Numbered from the stretch's first letter, positions 9,122 through 19,496 are shown. The stretch is DNA of 64,000 nucleotides from JAGQWW01 sp041392845 (GCA_041392845.1 JAWKLG010000015.1:110362-174361); one strand, 5' to 3'. Numbers and translations: made by a program. The notes: generated by a model not told the origin, from the letters alone.

Positions 9122-11743
9122 TTATATTCTAACAATGTAGCTTAATGTAGGTAAAAGTGGTGGAACATACCGCTGATACAAATTATTTTCTTCCCGAATC
9201 TCATAAAATATAGGATTTTTTCGCATATAAACGTTGTGAATCCCGAATTCCAGGGACTGATCTCCGAAATCTCCGGACCAATTGTATTGTCCACCAATGT
9301 CTAAATAATGATAAGCAGGCATTCTGAATCCATTTTTTTCAGAAAAGGTTAAAACCTTTATCGGAGGTAAATCAATATTTGGAATGGTAACATAAACCCC
9401 AATTGGCAGGGAAGTAGCCAGCCCTGTAGAATAGGTCCAATTTGCCTTGATGGACAATTTTTTAGTGATGGAATGGGAAAGACCGAGGTTCAGAATATGC
9501 CGACGATCGTATCGAAACGGAAAGGTGATTTCTCCATCGCCACTGTCAAAAGTCCGTTCAGTTTTACCAAGGGAATAATTCAAATATCCTTGGGTTCTTC
9601 CTGTGTTTCTTTTTATTGAAAATTCCAATCCATAGGCCCAGCCGCTACCTGAGACAACGCTTGATTCCCAATTATTGGCATTGACCTGAAGTGTTTGAGC
9701 TTCTTCAAATTCCAATAAATTCTTCATGGTTTTGTAATAACCACTCACCCCTGCTTCAAAATTCAAAGGCAATCGTAAGGCCATCCAGGCTGAATACTGT
9801 CTAGCTCTTTGAGGTTGAATATTTCTTGTAGCACTCACCCAGATATCTGTTGGCAAACCAATACTTCCCGTTGACAAGAGTTGCAGAAATTGGGTCATTC
9901 TTTCATAGGAAATTCCACTAGATAAGAAATCATTGAATTTGTAGGAAAACCGTATTCTTGGTTCAAGACTATACCATGTTTTTCCTTTTGTAAAAAATGC
10001 TGCTGAATAAATCCCAAGGGAAAGGCTGGCATTTTGGAAAGGAGAAAATTCATCTTCCACATAGGCACTTAATTCATTTGGTGACAAGGGATCCCTCCTC
10101 CAAAATGTATCGATTTCTAAATTAACAGAGTCGATGGTTGTTAGGTCCTCGCTTAATTCATAAACTCCGGGCTGATACCTGTAATTCGAGAACTTTGCAC
10201 CAAACTTTATTAGGTGATTTGAATTGGGAAAATATTCAAAATCAATTTTTGCTGTTATGTCCTGAATATTTGAATTGGATTGGCCTGCTGTAAATTGTTC
10301 TTCTTCCTTCTTTCCAAAATTATAGGATTCGACACTTGTTATCCTTGTCGATATATAATCGTATTTACTGTAGGTAAAAGTGGTATTTGAAAAAAGCTTA
10401 TTATTATAGGTATGGTTCCACCTAAAGGAAGCTATATTGTTTCCCCAGTTTTCATCATTGGTGTCTTCGAAATAGGCAACCCGGCCTTCTGCATATTTTT
10501 TTAAAAAGATATCGTCAAAAAACTGGTCCTGACCATTGTAAAGACTAAGATAAATCTTGTCTTTTAAAGAAATTGCATAATTGATTTTCAGATTTAAATC
10601 ATAATAATAATACTTAATTGTCCCTGAATTTCCCGGAACGCTTGACCTTTGACTACTATAATATAGATTAGAATAAAAATCTGTGAAAGATCTTCTGGCA
10701 CTAAATAGAAAACTGGCTTTGTCCTTCACAATTGGCCCTTCCAACGTAACTTTTCCTGATAAAAGGCCCAATTGGATCTCACTGCCAAACTCTTTTTTAT
10801 TTCCGTCCCTGGTTCTTACATCCAAAACAGATGAAAGCCTTCCACCATATCGGGAGGGAAAACCCTGTTTAAAGAACTTCGCATTTTGAATCGCACTGGT
10901 ATTAAATATTGAATATACGCCCCAGGTATGCTGAGGGATGTAAACCGGAACATCATCCAGCAATATTAGATTTTGATCATTACTTCCTCCCCTTACATTC
11001 AAGCCCCCGATTCCTTCTGCTCCTGACTGAACCCCTGCTTGTACCAAAACAGTTCGCAACAAATCCGGCTCGCCACCAAGTGACACCAGCGATGATACAT
11101 CCTTGTTGGTAATTTCAATTCCGTTTACAACTTCAGGCCCATTATTTTTTTTGGAGGTGATTACAATTTCATTCAGTGTCAAGGAAGGTTCAAGTGAAAT
11201 GGTTTTTAAATCACTTTTATTTAGGAGAAAACTCAGTTTGTAAGGTTTATAACCAAGGTAAGAAAAGACCAGGTCGGTAGGACCTTCTTTTAGAGTTAGA
11301 CTAAAAAATCCATAATTATTGGAAACGGTACCTTTCCCTGAGTTTAAATCAAAAATATTTGCCCCAAGTAAACGCTCTCCTGTTTGGATGTCTTCAATGT
11401 ATCCACCAATTGTAAATTTTTGTTTCTCTTCAATCATGTCATTAGACTTAAAAACCACCACCCTTTCTCCAATGGCCTGAACATCCAATCCGTAAGGATT
11501 TAAATTTTCTTTTAAAATACTGCCAAGGCTTTGTTTCGAATAGGTTTTATTGATGATTACTGAGGGGGGCAAAATATCTCTGCTGAATGATATGGGGACT
11601 TTTGTTTCTGCAGAAAGCTGGATTATGAAATCAGGCAATGGAAGGTCAACAGAAATAAAATTTACTTCTTTGTCCAATGGATTTTGACCTGCCAGGACGG
11701 CAGGAAATAAAATCCCAAAAAACAGGACAAAGAAATTTTTCAT
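9122..11743 (-). CDS. TonB-dependent outer-membrane receptor with STN and carboxypeptidase-regulatory-like domains
   Basis: An 873-residue outer-membrane transporter. In order: a signal peptide (1-19); an STN/secretin-TonB short N-terminal domain (about 28-98, LPDFIIQLSAETKVPISFS); a carboxypeptidase D regulatory-like beta sandwich (about 105-190, GGYIEDIQTGERLLGANIF); a plug domain (about 205-315, with GLNVRGGSNDQNLILLDDVP); and a beta barrel to the aromatic C-terminus. An STN domain can signal to an anti-sigma factor, but no sigma/anti-sigma pair is adjacent. It lacks the RagA/SusC length and motifs, and the downstream DUF4249 lipoprotein supports a receptor/lipoprotein pair. The substrate cannot be read from sequence. 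Confidence 0.9.
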   Translation of the reverse strand: MKNFFVLFFGILFPAVLAGQNPLDKEVNFISVDLPLPDFIIQLSAETKVPISFSRDILPPSVIINKTYSKQSLGSILKENLNPYGLDVQAIGERVVVFKSNDMIEEKQKFTIGGYIEDIQTGERLLGANIFDLNSGKGTVSNNYGFFSLTLKEGPTDLVFSYLGYKPYKLSFLLNKSDLKTISLEPSLTLNEIVITSKKNNGPEVVNGIEITNKDVSSLVSLGGEPDLLRTVLVQAGVQSGAEGIGGLNVRGGSNDQNLILLDDVPVYIPQHTWGVYSIFNTSAIQNAKFFKQGFPSRYGGRLSSVLDVRTRDGNKKEFGSEIQLGLLSGKVTLEGPIVKDKASFLFSARRSFTDFYSNLYYSSQRSSVPGNSGTIKYYYYDLNLKINYAISLKDKIYLSLYNGQDQFFDDIFLKKYAEGRVAYFEDTNDENWGNNIASFRWNHTYNNKLFSNTTFTYSKYDYISTRITSVESYNFGKKEEEQFTAGQSNSNIQDITAKIDFEYFPNSNHLIKFGAKFSNYRYQPGVYELSEDLTTIDSVNLEIDTFWRRDPLSPNELSAYVEDEFSPFQNASLSLGIYSAAFFTKGKTWYSLEPRIRFSYKFNDFLSSGISYERMTQFLQLLSTGSIGLPTDIWVSATRNIQPQRARQYSAWMALRLPLNFEAGVSGYYKTMKNLLEFEEAQTLQVNANNWESSVVSGSGWAYGLEFSIKRNTGRTQGYLNYSLGKTERTFDSGDGEITFPFRYDRRHILNLGLSHSITKKLSIKANWTYSTGLATSLPIGVYVTIPNIDLPPIKVLTFSEKNGFRMPAYHYLDIGGQYNWSGDFGDQSLEFGIHNVYMRKNPIFYEIREENNLYQRYVPPLLPTLSYIVRI

Positions 11744-11915
11744 AACTGGTGAATAATTTTTTGCTTTGTGGCAGATTTCAGCCTAACCACTTAAAAGCTT
11801 CCGCAATGATTCTTTCCTTCGGAAGTCAAATATCAATAATAGACAACATTTTTATTACAATCAATTGATTTTAGGATTTTTACAAAAGATCTACAATCTA
11901 AATATACTTCATAGA

Positions 11916-13220
11916 ATGGAAAACCTTCGATTTAATTACCAATCCTCTTTGCCCTTCATCACTCAACAAGAGATTGATTACCTTTCTCCTTATACCAAAA
12001 TAGCTTCAGAAGCCCTTCAATCTGGTTCGAGTCCCGGTTCAGATTTCCTTGGTTGGGTAAAAATGCCTTTCCTGTATGACACCAAAGAATTTGATCGGGT
12101 AAAAATTGCTGCTGACAAAATAAGAAACCAGTCTGATATTTTGGTCGTGGTTGGAATTGGCGGTTCTTATCTCGGTGCAAAGGCTGCCATAGAATTTCTG
12201 TCCCATTCTTTTTATAATAATTTGGATAATGAGAAAAGAAACGGACCTGCTATAGTGTTCGCAGGTATCAATCTATCTCCTGATTACCTAAATGACTTAT
12301 TGGACCTTTTGGAAGGAAAGGACTTTTCCATCAATGTAATTTCAAAATCAGGTACTACTACCGAACCTGCGATTTCCTTCAGGGTACTAAAAGAATTGAC
12401 GGAATCAAGGTATGGTAAGGTTGGGGCAAAGGACAGAATTTTTGCAACAACCGACCGTCAGAAAGGTGCTTTGAAACAACTTGCAGATCAGGAAGGATAT
12501 GAAACATTTGTTGTACCTGATGATATAGGCGGAAGATTTTCTGTTTTAACTCCCGTTGGGCTTTTACCAATTGCTGTTTCGGGAGCAAATATTAATGCCT
12601 TGATAAATGGGGCTTTGGATGCTGCTAATACTTGCCAGAAAAAATTTGATGAAAACCCCGCATTGCAATATGCTACCATCAGAAATATTTTAAATAGAAG
12701 AGGAAAGGCCATAGAGATGCTTGTAAGCTATGAGCCAAGGTGCCAATATATTGCCGAATGGTGGAAACAACTCTATGGGGAGTCGGAAGGAAAAGATGGA
12801 AAAGGAATTTTCCCCGCTTCCGCAAACTTCACTGCTGATCTTCACAGTTTAGGGCAATTTCTACAAGATGGAACCAGAAATATGTTTGAAACCATTCTTA
12901 ACATAACTAAACCTAAAAGAGATTTTTTACTAGGTGAAGATGTTGATAATTTGGATGGATTAAATTACCTGAGCGGAAAAAAACTTTCATATGTAAATGA
13001 AAAAGCCATGCAAGGAACCCTTGAAGCTCATCTTGATGGAGGAGTCCCAAATCTAATTATTGACCTTGAAGATGCTTCCGAACACTCTTTGGGGAATTTA
13101 TTTTACTTTTTTGAATACGCTTGTGGGGTAAGTGGAAACTTATTGGGGGTCAATCCATTTGACCAGCCAGGAGTCGAGGCTTATAAGAAAAACATGTTCA
13201 GATTGCTAGGCAAGAAATAA
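11916..13220 (+). CDS. pgi: Glucose-6-phosphate isomerase
   Basis: Interconverts glucose 6-phosphate and fructose 6-phosphate in glycolysis and gluconeogenesis (cytoplasm). The 434 residues match the shorter bacterial PGI class. Visible signatures are GIGGSYLGAKAAIEFL, the phosphate-binding SKSGTTTEPAISFR, and YGESEGKDGKGIFP with the catalytic Glu region. I chose the ATG at 11916 (MENLRF); the longer frame opens with a TTG at 11865 and adds 17 residues unlike the family. The gene stands alone, divergent from the TonB receptor gene. Confidence 0.95.
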   Translation: MENLRFNYQSSLPFITQQEIDYLSPYTKIASEALQSGSSPGSDFLGWVKMPFLYDTKEFDRVKIAADKIRNQSDILVVVGIGGSYLGAKAAIEFLSHSFYNNLDNEKRNGPAIVFAGINLSPDYLNDLLDLLEGKDFSINVISKSGTTTEPAISFRVLKELTESRYGKVGAKDRIFATTDRQKGALKQLADQEGYETFVVPDDIGGRFSVLTPVGLLPIAVSGANINALINGALDAANTCQKKFDENPALQYATIRNILNRRGKAIEMLVSYEPRCQYIAEWWKQLYGESEGKDGKGIFPASANFTADLHSLGQFLQDGTRNMFETILNITKPKRDFLLGEDVDNLDGLNYLSGKKLSYVNEKAMQGTLEAHLDGGVPNLIIDLEDASEHSLGNLFYFFEYACGVSGNLLGVNPFDQPGVEAYKKNMFRLLGKK

Positions 13221-13372
13221 AACTTTATAATTTTAACTAAAATATTTACAAGTTTTATAATGATTAAAAAAATCCCCAATTTCTTGTATTGCAGGATACT
13301 TATGGATTACAGATTTTTGTATGTGTATTAGGACCCTTTTTAAAATCCGGTATTTTTAAGATTTAAGCTTTC

Positions 13373-13405
13373 TTTAAGCTGAAATTTATCGGATCTTTAT
13401 GTTTG
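13373..13405 (+). promoter_or_regulatory. Predicted Bacteroidota promoter for the tail-fibre-like gene
   Basis: A perfect -7 box TATGTTTG (13398-13405) has a TTTA -33-like element (13373-13376) 21 nt upstream. Predicted transcription starts near 13412, about 40 nt before the ATG at 13455. The 13221-13454 gap otherwise shows only AT-rich sequence and a short direct repeat (tttaagct, twice near 13365-13380). Confidence 0.5.
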
Positions 13406-13454
13406 CGACTTTACTTTGAAAGATATTTGAACATTCTAAATAAACCGATTACCC

Positions 13455-15956
13455 ATGAACTACCGGTTACAACTGGCAATTATATTGCCCTTACTCTTTA
13501 CTTGTACCTACCTTTCAGGTCAAAATGACCTGCCCATTAATTATCAGGCTGTTATTCGAAATGCTGATGGAACCATTGCCAAAAATAAAATGGTTGGTTT
13601 GCGATTTTCTTTTTATGATAGTCTTCAAAATTCAGCTCCTGAATATGTAGAACTCCATGAAATAATGACAACCGATCTGGGCTATGTAAACCTGGAACTA
13701 GGAAATGGCCAGGATTTGGAAGGAGAATTCTCAAACATTTCCTGGAAAAGCAAAAAGGTGTACCTGCAAATTGAAGTCAATACGGGTCAGGGTTTTACTG
13801 ACCTCGGTATCACCGATTTCAAGGCTGTTCCGTTTTCTAAATATGCTGATGCAGCCAAAACATCAGAAAAGGCCAGCAACCTCTTTCTAAATGAAATCAA
13901 AGATGTATCTGCGCCATCTCCAACAGTAGGGCAAATCCTAAGGTGGAATGGAGAAACCTGGGTGCCTTCAAAAGATTCTGATATACAAACGCTACAAATT
14001 ACAGGCAGAACACTTTCAATTTCCAATGGGAATCAGGTAACCCTTCCGGAATCGGATGATATGTTTTCTGCAGGTAACGGGATCGATATAAACAATGGGA
14101 TTATTCAAAACACAGGAGATTTAAATCCGGACGATGATGTCCTGATTAGTCATGAGGCCGGAGGCATGTTAAACGGAACCTTCGACAACCTGAACCTTAA
14201 TCTCAATTCCATCGACAATCAGCACTTAAAAAGCAATTCAATTAGTAGTAGCAATATCATTGATGGCTCCATCCAATCAAATGACTTTAGCTCAATGGGA
14301 GCTGCTAATGGCCAGGTTTTGAAATGGAGCAGTTCCAGTCAAAGATGGATTGTAGCAGATGATGAAGGGGGGCCAAAGCAAACTTTATCTATCAATGGTT
14401 CAACCTTGAGCATCAGCGATGGAAACAGTGTTACACTTCCTAATCAGTCCAATTATGCTCCCGGCATTGGCATCAGCATTCAAGGCCAGAATATCATTAA
14501 CACCGGTGATACTGATGCTTCAGATGATCTTTTAAAGACCTCTAGCTTTGATGGCGATGTAGCCGGAACCTATACCAATCTTAAATTGAAAACTGGTGTG
14601 GTTGGAGAATCTATCCTTGCTGCAGGCTCAGTATCTAATTTAAAGCTGTCAAACAATGCTGTGACAGGCTCCAAAATTGCAAACATGGGTGCCACCAACG
14701 GCCAGGTATTAAAATGGACCGGTACTACATGGGGACCTGCCAACGATGATACAGGAACCAGTGTTTGGAATATTTCCGGTTCAAACGTTAACAACATCAA
14801 CCTTGGAAATGTCGGTATAGGCCTGACCAATCCAACTGCAAAATTACATGTAGTAGGCGACGGCACCACAACTGGAGGAATCAGAATTTCCACACCCGGA
14901 ACATCCAACAATGGAGCAGCATTATTATTGGATGGCAATTCTGTTGATTGGGCATTGATGGCTACCAATCAGGGATTCTCTATGGGAGGTAATAAATTTG
15001 TTATCAGGAACCAGACATTTGGTAATACTCCATTTATTCTAAACTCAAATGGAAATTTAGGACTCAATGTAGATGATCCTAGTGCAAAGTTGGCAGTCTC
15101 TGCCACAAATGGAGAAACCAATACCGTTAATATCATTTCCAACACTGCCAGTAATAATAGCATTATTCTGCAAACCGAATATTCAGGTGATGTAAATGCT
15201 CAAAGGGAAGTGACAGCCATCAAAGCAAAGGCAATTTCCGGAACCGGATTCGGTACCGGTATCCTTGCTGAAGGAGGTAATATTGGTATAAAATCCATTG
15301 CTACAGGAGCAAATGCCAACAAGCCGATTTATGGTTTGTACGCCGAAGCAACCGGCAATTCAGGAACCCGATATGGTGTATATGGAGCAGCTAATGGAAG
15401 TACCGGTGTAAATATCAATTATGGAATTTACGGAACTACATCCGGCTCGGGTTTTGGTAATTATGCGGGGTATTTCCAAGGAAATCTTCATGTTTCCGGT
15501 ACACTTTCGAAATCTGCAGGTACTTTTAAAATTGACCATCCGGCAGACCCGGAAAATAAATACCTGATTCATTCATTTGTTGAGAGTCCGGACATGATGA
15601 ATGTTTACAATGGAAATATTTCAACAGATGAAAAAGGATTTGCAACAGTTACCCTTCCTGACTATTTCGAATTGTTAAATAAGGATTTCAGATACCAACT
15701 TACAGTTATCGGAACCTTTGCACAGGCAATCATCAAAGAAAAAATAAAGGAAAACACTTTTGTTATTCAGACTTCAGAACCAAACGTTGAAGTAAGTTGG
15801 CAGATAACCGGAATCAGAAAAGATCCTTACGCAGAAAAAAACAGAATAGAGCCGGTCGTTGAAAAACCACAAGGAGAAAAAGGCACCTATTTAAACCCGG
15901 AGGTATACAACCAGGAGGCTTCAAAGGCATTGGGCTATCCTGAGAAAATTAAATAA
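13455..15956 (+). CDS. Large secreted tail-fibre-like surface protein
   Basis: An 833-residue exported protein with a signal peptide (1-22, ending LSGQ). An N-terminal beta domain (about 26-135) starts INYQAVIRNADGTIAKNK and ends FKAVPFSKYADAAK, a head module common in Bacteroidota fibre proteins. It is followed by repeats of the form GQ(I/V)L(K/R)W...W (three copies: about 160, 283 and 416) alternating with TLSIS(N/D)GN.VTLP strands. Then comes a glycine-rich fibre shaft (about 430-680). The C-terminal domain (about 690-800) reads KIDHPADPENKYLIHSF, then SPDMMNVYNGN and ISWQITGIR-like strands, a tip module known from phage-tail-like and surface fibres. There is no T9SS tail. It probably forms a trimeric fibre on the cell surface; its ligand is unknown. 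The next gene starts 18 bp downstream. Confidence 0.75.
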   Translation: MNYRLQLAIILPLLFTCTYLSGQNDLPINYQAVIRNADGTIAKNKMVGLRFSFYDSLQNSAPEYVELHEIMTTDLGYVNLELGNGQDLEGEFSNISWKSKKVYLQIEVNTGQGFTDLGITDFKAVPFSKYADAAKTSEKASNLFLNEIKDVSAPSPTVGQILRWNGETWVPSKDSDIQTLQITGRTLSISNGNQVTLPESDDMFSAGNGIDINNGIIQNTGDLNPDDDVLISHEAGGMLNGTFDNLNLNLNSIDNQHLKSNSISSSNIIDGSIQSNDFSSMGAANGQVLKWSSSSQRWIVADDEGGPKQTLSINGSTLSISDGNSVTLPNQSNYAPGIGISIQGQNIINTGDTDASDDLLKTSSFDGDVAGTYTNLKLKTGVVGESILAAGSVSNLKLSNNAVTGSKIANMGATNGQVLKWTGTTWGPANDDTGTSVWNISGSNVNNINLGNVGIGLTNPTAKLHVVGDGTTTGGIRISTPGTSNNGAALLLDGNSVDWALMATNQGFSMGGNKFVIRNQTFGNTPFILNSNGNLGLNVDDPSAKLAVSATNGETNTVNIISNTASNNSIILQTEYSGDVNAQREVTAIKAKAISGTGFGTGILAEGGNIGIKSIATGANANKPIYGLYAEATGNSGTRYGVYGAANGSTGVNINYGIYGTTSGSGFGNYAGYFQGNLHVSGTLSKSAGTFKIDHPADPENKYLIHSFVESPDMMNVYNGNISTDEKGFATVTLPDYFELLNKDFRYQLTVIGTFAQAIIKEKIKENTFVIQTSEPNVEVSWQITGIRKDPYAEKNRIEPVVEKPQGEKGTYLNPEVYNQEASKALGYPEKIK

Positions 15957-15974
15957 ACTGGCAATTATAATCCC

Positions 15975-16445
15975 ATGAAATACATTTTTACAACCGGACT
16001 GCTGCTAATGGCTTTATTAGCAGCAGCCCAAAGCATTGACAGGGAGGTTATCAATTCTATTGGATTTCAAATTGATGAAGTTAATTTCAGCATCAACCAA
16101 TCCATAGGTGAATCTGTCATCAGCCATATTGAAGGGCCGGATTTTATTTTAACAGAAGGTTTTCTTCAATATTTTGAAGTATCCAATGCAAGTGAGGATT
16201 TTGAAAGCCTCTATGGTTCGGTTTATCCTTCCCCAAACCCTTCCAATGGAATTTTCTCTTTGAAAAATCTAAGTGCAGAAAATTTAACTGGAAAAATAAC
16301 AGACCTGCAGGGTCGGGTTCTTTGGAATGGAACCATAAATGGCACCATAGAAACTCAAACACTTCCGGCCGGACATTATGTGCTCTTGGTTTTTGATGAC
16401 AATTACCGTTTTAAAAGTTTTCCCATTCAAATTTACCGTCCTTAG
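15975..16445 (+). CDS. Small secreted protein with T9SS type A tail
   Basis: This 156-residue protein is little more than a signal peptide (1-18), a 50-residue beta module (NFSINQSIGESVISHI and FILTEGFLQ) and a T9SS sorting domain (about 75-156, SPNPSNGIFSL). The beta module is common before sorting tails in this phylum. It follows the fibre gene by 18 bp and is almost certainly cotranscribed. A role in tethering or exporting the tail-less fibre is an attractive inference but is not shown by the sequence. Confidence 0.8.
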   Translation: MKYIFTTGLLLMALLAAAQSIDREVINSIGFQIDEVNFSINQSIGESVISHIEGPDFILTEGFLQYFEVSNASEDFESLYGSVYPSPNPSNGIFSLKNLSAENLTGKITDLQGRVLWNGTINGTIETQTLPAGHYVLLVFDDNYRFKSFPIQIYRP

Positions 16446-16497
16446 ACTTGGCAACTATTTAACCTAATCTGTTTTTCCTTGAATTGGTTTTTAATTT

Positions 16498-16505
16498 TAA
16501 GTTTG
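16498..16505 (+). promoter_or_regulatory. Predicted -7 promoter box for the BNR-repeat gene
   Basis: TAAGTTTG matches the TAnnTTTG consensus exactly and lies 17 nt before the ATG at 16522, implying a very short leader. A T-rich -33 region is present but not distinctive. Confidence 0.4.
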
Positions 16506-16521
16506 GGGAAAATTATTTCAG

Positions 16522-19440
16522 ATGAGGCATTGGTTACAAGTTTTTACATTATTGCTTTTCTTTCAAACAGCTTTTACGCAGGTTAATAACCGAGGTAAAG
16601 CATTGCCACTTAAGGTCCCACCATTCACCCCAGGCACCGAAAGGTTAAAGGCCGGAGACGAAAAGGAGAAATCAAAAGAAAGGTCTTTGGTTTTAAATAT
16701 TCCTTTCACTTCTATTGGTCCTACCGTTTTTGGTGGAAGGGTTTCTGATATTGAAGTTTCCCCCATGAATCCTAATCATTTTTATGTTGGATATGCAAGT
16801 GGAGGATTATGGGAAACAAAGAATAACGGACATACGCTGGAGCCTCATTTTCAAAATGAATCGGTAATTACCGTTGGAGATTTTGCAGTAAACTGGTACA
16901 CCAATACCATTTGGCTGGGTACCGGAGAAGTTAATTCCAGCCGCTCTTCCTATGCCGGAAATGGAATTTATAAAAGCACTGATGGAGGAAAATCTTGGGT
17001 TCATAAAGGTTTGGATGAAACCCATCACATTGGAAGGGTACTATTGCACCCCACTGATACCAATACCATTTGGGTGGCAGCACTTGGTCATTTGTATTCA
17101 CCTAATTTTGAGCGTGGAATTTTCAAAACCTCAGATGGAGGAAATACCTGGAAGAAGGTTTTATATGTGGATTCAAATACAGGCGCTGTAGATTTGATAC
17201 TTGACCCTTCCAATCCGGATATATTATATGCTTCAACCTGGGAACGCAGTCGGAGAGCATGGAACTTTGAAGAAGGAGGTTCTGGAAGTGGTATTTGGAA
17301 AAGTGTTGATGGAGGAGAAAATTGGCAAAATTTATCTGTAGTTGGTAAAGGTTTCCCTTCCGGAGAAGGAATTGGAAGAATCGGTCTTGCGGCTACCTCT
17401 GTTGCAGGGACTACTACCCTATTTGCAGTGGTTGACAATCAAAACAGGCGCCCCCCTTCTGACGAAGTACCCGATGAAGGTTTGAAGAAGAAAGATTTTG
17501 AAAAAATGACATCAGCCAACTTCCTTCAATTAAAAAACAAGGACCTGGAAAAATACCTGAAAGAAAATGATTTTCCAGAAGAATATACCGCCGAGAAAGT
17601 CAAGGAAATGGTTGAAAGAGGAGATATCCAACCAATTGCCTTAAAAAGCTACCTGGAAACTGGAAACAATCAATTATTTGACACAGAAGTTATCGGCACA
17701 GAGGTATATAGAAGCACTGATGGAGGATTAAATTGGCAAAGAACACATGAGGACTTTTTGGACGATGTTTACTATACTTATGGCTATTATTTTGGTCAAA
17801 TCCGCGTAGCACAAGGAAATCCTGAAAAGCTTTACATTTTTGGAGTTCCTGTGATTAAATCAGATGATGGTGGTAAAACATGGGAAAGCATAAATGGAGA
17901 TAATGTACATGTAGACCATCATGATTTGTGGATAAATCCAAACAATGAAGGTCACCTCATCTTAGGAAATGATGGTGGAATTAATATCAGTTATGATGAT
18001 GGTGAAAATTGGTTTAAAGTTCAGCATCCGGCAGTTGGTCAGTTTTATTATGTAAATGTTGATATGGCTGAACCGTACAATGTTTATGGTGGTACCCAGG
18101 ACAATGGCGTTTGGAAAGGACCTTCCAATTACAAACCAGGTACCCGATGGCAAATGACTGGAGATTATCCTTATGAAACTGTATTGGGGGGTGACGGAAT
18201 GCAAATTATGATCGATACCCGCTCAAATGACATCATCTATACTGGTTTTCAATTTGGAAATTACTTTAGAATCAATACCAGGACAGGAAAAAGAAAATAC
18301 ATCTCACCAAAACACAAGTTAGGGGAAAGTCCCTACAGGTTCAATTGGCAAACCCCCATTCACCTTTCAGTGCACAATCAGGATATCCTCTATATCGGAA
18401 GTCAAAAGGTGCACAGGAGTATGGATCAAGGTGAAAATTGGAAGGAAATATCCTTTGATTTGACTCAGGGAGGAAGAGATGGAGATGTTCCATTTGCAAC
18501 ATTAACTGCTCTTCATGAATCCCCATTAAAATTTGGATTACTATACACCGGCTCGGATGACGGATTAGTCTATGTGAGCAAGGATGGCGGAAATACCTGG
18601 GAAAATATCAGCAATGGATTACCTGAAGATTATTGGGTAAGCAGGATTCAAGCATCATCTCATGAAGAAGGAACTGTTTATCTATGCTTAAATGGTTACC
18701 GTTGGGATAATTTTAAACCTTTGGTTTATAAAAGTGAAAATTACGGCAAATCATGGTCAAAGATCGGCAAGGATTTACCACTTGAAACTGTAAACGTAAT
18801 TAAAGAAGACCCGGAAAATCCAAAGGTATTGTATGTAGGTACAGACCATGGTTTGTACTTATCACTGGATGGGGGAAAAGATTTCATGTTGTTTGGAAAG
18901 GATCTTCCATATGTTCCGGTGCATGACCTGGTAATACATCCAAAAGCAAAAGAAATTATAGTCGGGACGCATGGAAGGAGTATTTATAAGGCAAGTGTAA
19001 AAGAAGTCCAACAAATGGTAGACAGCATTTTCAAAAAGGAAATATTTGCTTTTAAAATGGATAAAATCAGATACAGAGAATCTTGGGGCAACAAACCTTA
19101 CACTTGGGGAGAGGTTTCAAAACCGGAAGTAAAAATACCGGTCTACTCTAAGTCCGATGGTCCAATTTCAATTATGATTTTTGCTGATGACTATCTATTA
19201 TTTGAGGCAAATGATACCATTCAAAAAGGAATTCAATATTTGGACTATGACTTAAGCTTTGATTCAACACACAAAGAAATCTACTTCAACTGGCTTCTTG
19301 ACCAGGCAAAAGACAAAGATGAAGTAACTGAAATTAAGCCCGGAAAGGAAACCGGAAAGTTTTATTTGAGAAAAGGCAAATACAAAGTTGAAGTCAAAAA
19401 AGAAGATGAAATCAGTATAACCACTTTTACAATAGAATAA
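16522..19440 (+). CDS. Secreted BNR/Asp-box (VPS10/sortilin-like) beta-propeller protein
   Basis: A 972-residue exported protein with a signal peptide (1-19). Asp-box turns S.DGG..W recur through residues about 60-870 (for example STDGGKSW, TSDGGNTW, SVDGGENW, SDDGGKTW, SKDGGNTW), giving one or two large propellers. A charged helical insert (about 315-385, KKDFEKMTSANF) interrupts them. The last 130 residues form a beta-sandwich-like end (KVPIYSKSDGPI-type strands) without a recognisable T9SS tail. The family is annotated as glycosyl hydrolase BNR or VPS10-like, but catalytic sialidase residues are not evident, so enzymatic activity should not be assumed. Confidence 0.8.
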   Translation: MRHWLQVFTLLLFFQTAFTQVNNRGKALPLKVPPFTPGTERLKAGDEKEKSKERSLVLNIPFTSIGPTVFGGRVSDIEVSPMNPNHFYVGYASGGLWETKNNGHTLEPHFQNESVITVGDFAVNWYTNTIWLGTGEVNSSRSSYAGNGIYKSTDGGKSWVHKGLDETHHIGRVLLHPTDTNTIWVAALGHLYSPNFERGIFKTSDGGNTWKKVLYVDSNTGAVDLILDPSNPDILYASTWERSRRAWNFEEGGSGSGIWKSVDGGENWQNLSVVGKGFPSGEGIGRIGLAATSVAGTTTLFAVVDNQNRRPPSDEVPDEGLKKKDFEKMTSANFLQLKNKDLEKYLKENDFPEEYTAEKVKEMVERGDIQPIALKSYLETGNNQLFDTEVIGTEVYRSTDGGLNWQRTHEDFLDDVYYTYGYYFGQIRVAQGNPEKLYIFGVPVIKSDDGGKTWESINGDNVHVDHHDLWINPNNEGHLILGNDGGINISYDDGENWFKVQHPAVGQFYYVNVDMAEPYNVYGGTQDNGVWKGPSNYKPGTRWQMTGDYPYETVLGGDGMQIMIDTRSNDIIYTGFQFGNYFRINTRTGKRKYISPKHKLGESPYRFNWQTPIHLSVHNQDILYIGSQKVHRSMDQGENWKEISFDLTQGGRDGDVPFATLTALHESPLKFGLLYTGSDDGLVYVSKDGGNTWENISNGLPEDYWVSRIQASSHEEGTVYLCLNGYRWDNFKPLVYKSENYGKSWSKIGKDLPLETVNVIKEDPENPKVLYVGTDHGLYLSLDGGKDFMLFGKDLPYVPVHDLVIHPKAKEIIVGTHGRSIYKASVKEVQQMVDSIFKKEIFAFKMDKIRYRESWGNKPYTWGEVSKPEVKIPVYSKSDGPISIMIFADDYLLFEANDTIQKGIQYLDYDLSFDSTHKEIYFNWLLDQAKDKDEVTEIKPGKETGKFYLRKGKYKVEVKKEDEISITTFTIE

Positions 19441-19441
19441 A

Positions 19442-19478
19442 AAAAAGCCCGCATTTGAAAGTCAAATGCGGGCTTTTT
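19442..19478. terminator. Bidirectional intrinsic terminator
   Basis: A 17-bp perfect stem (19442-19458 with 19462-19478) has a GC core gcccgcatttga, a 3-nt loop and A/T tracts on both sides. It separates the convergent BNR and OmpA-like genes. Confidence 0.9.
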
Positions 19479-19496
19479 TAAAAATCTATATTTCAA

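Noticed and set aside
11865..11915. Upstream TTG start for pgi
   Set aside because: Adds 17 residues with no family similarity, and a good ATG is available at 11916.
14570..14968. 132-residue frame on the minus strand inside the fibre gene
   Set aside because: Antisense shadow of a repetitive coding region, with low-complexity composition and no start context.
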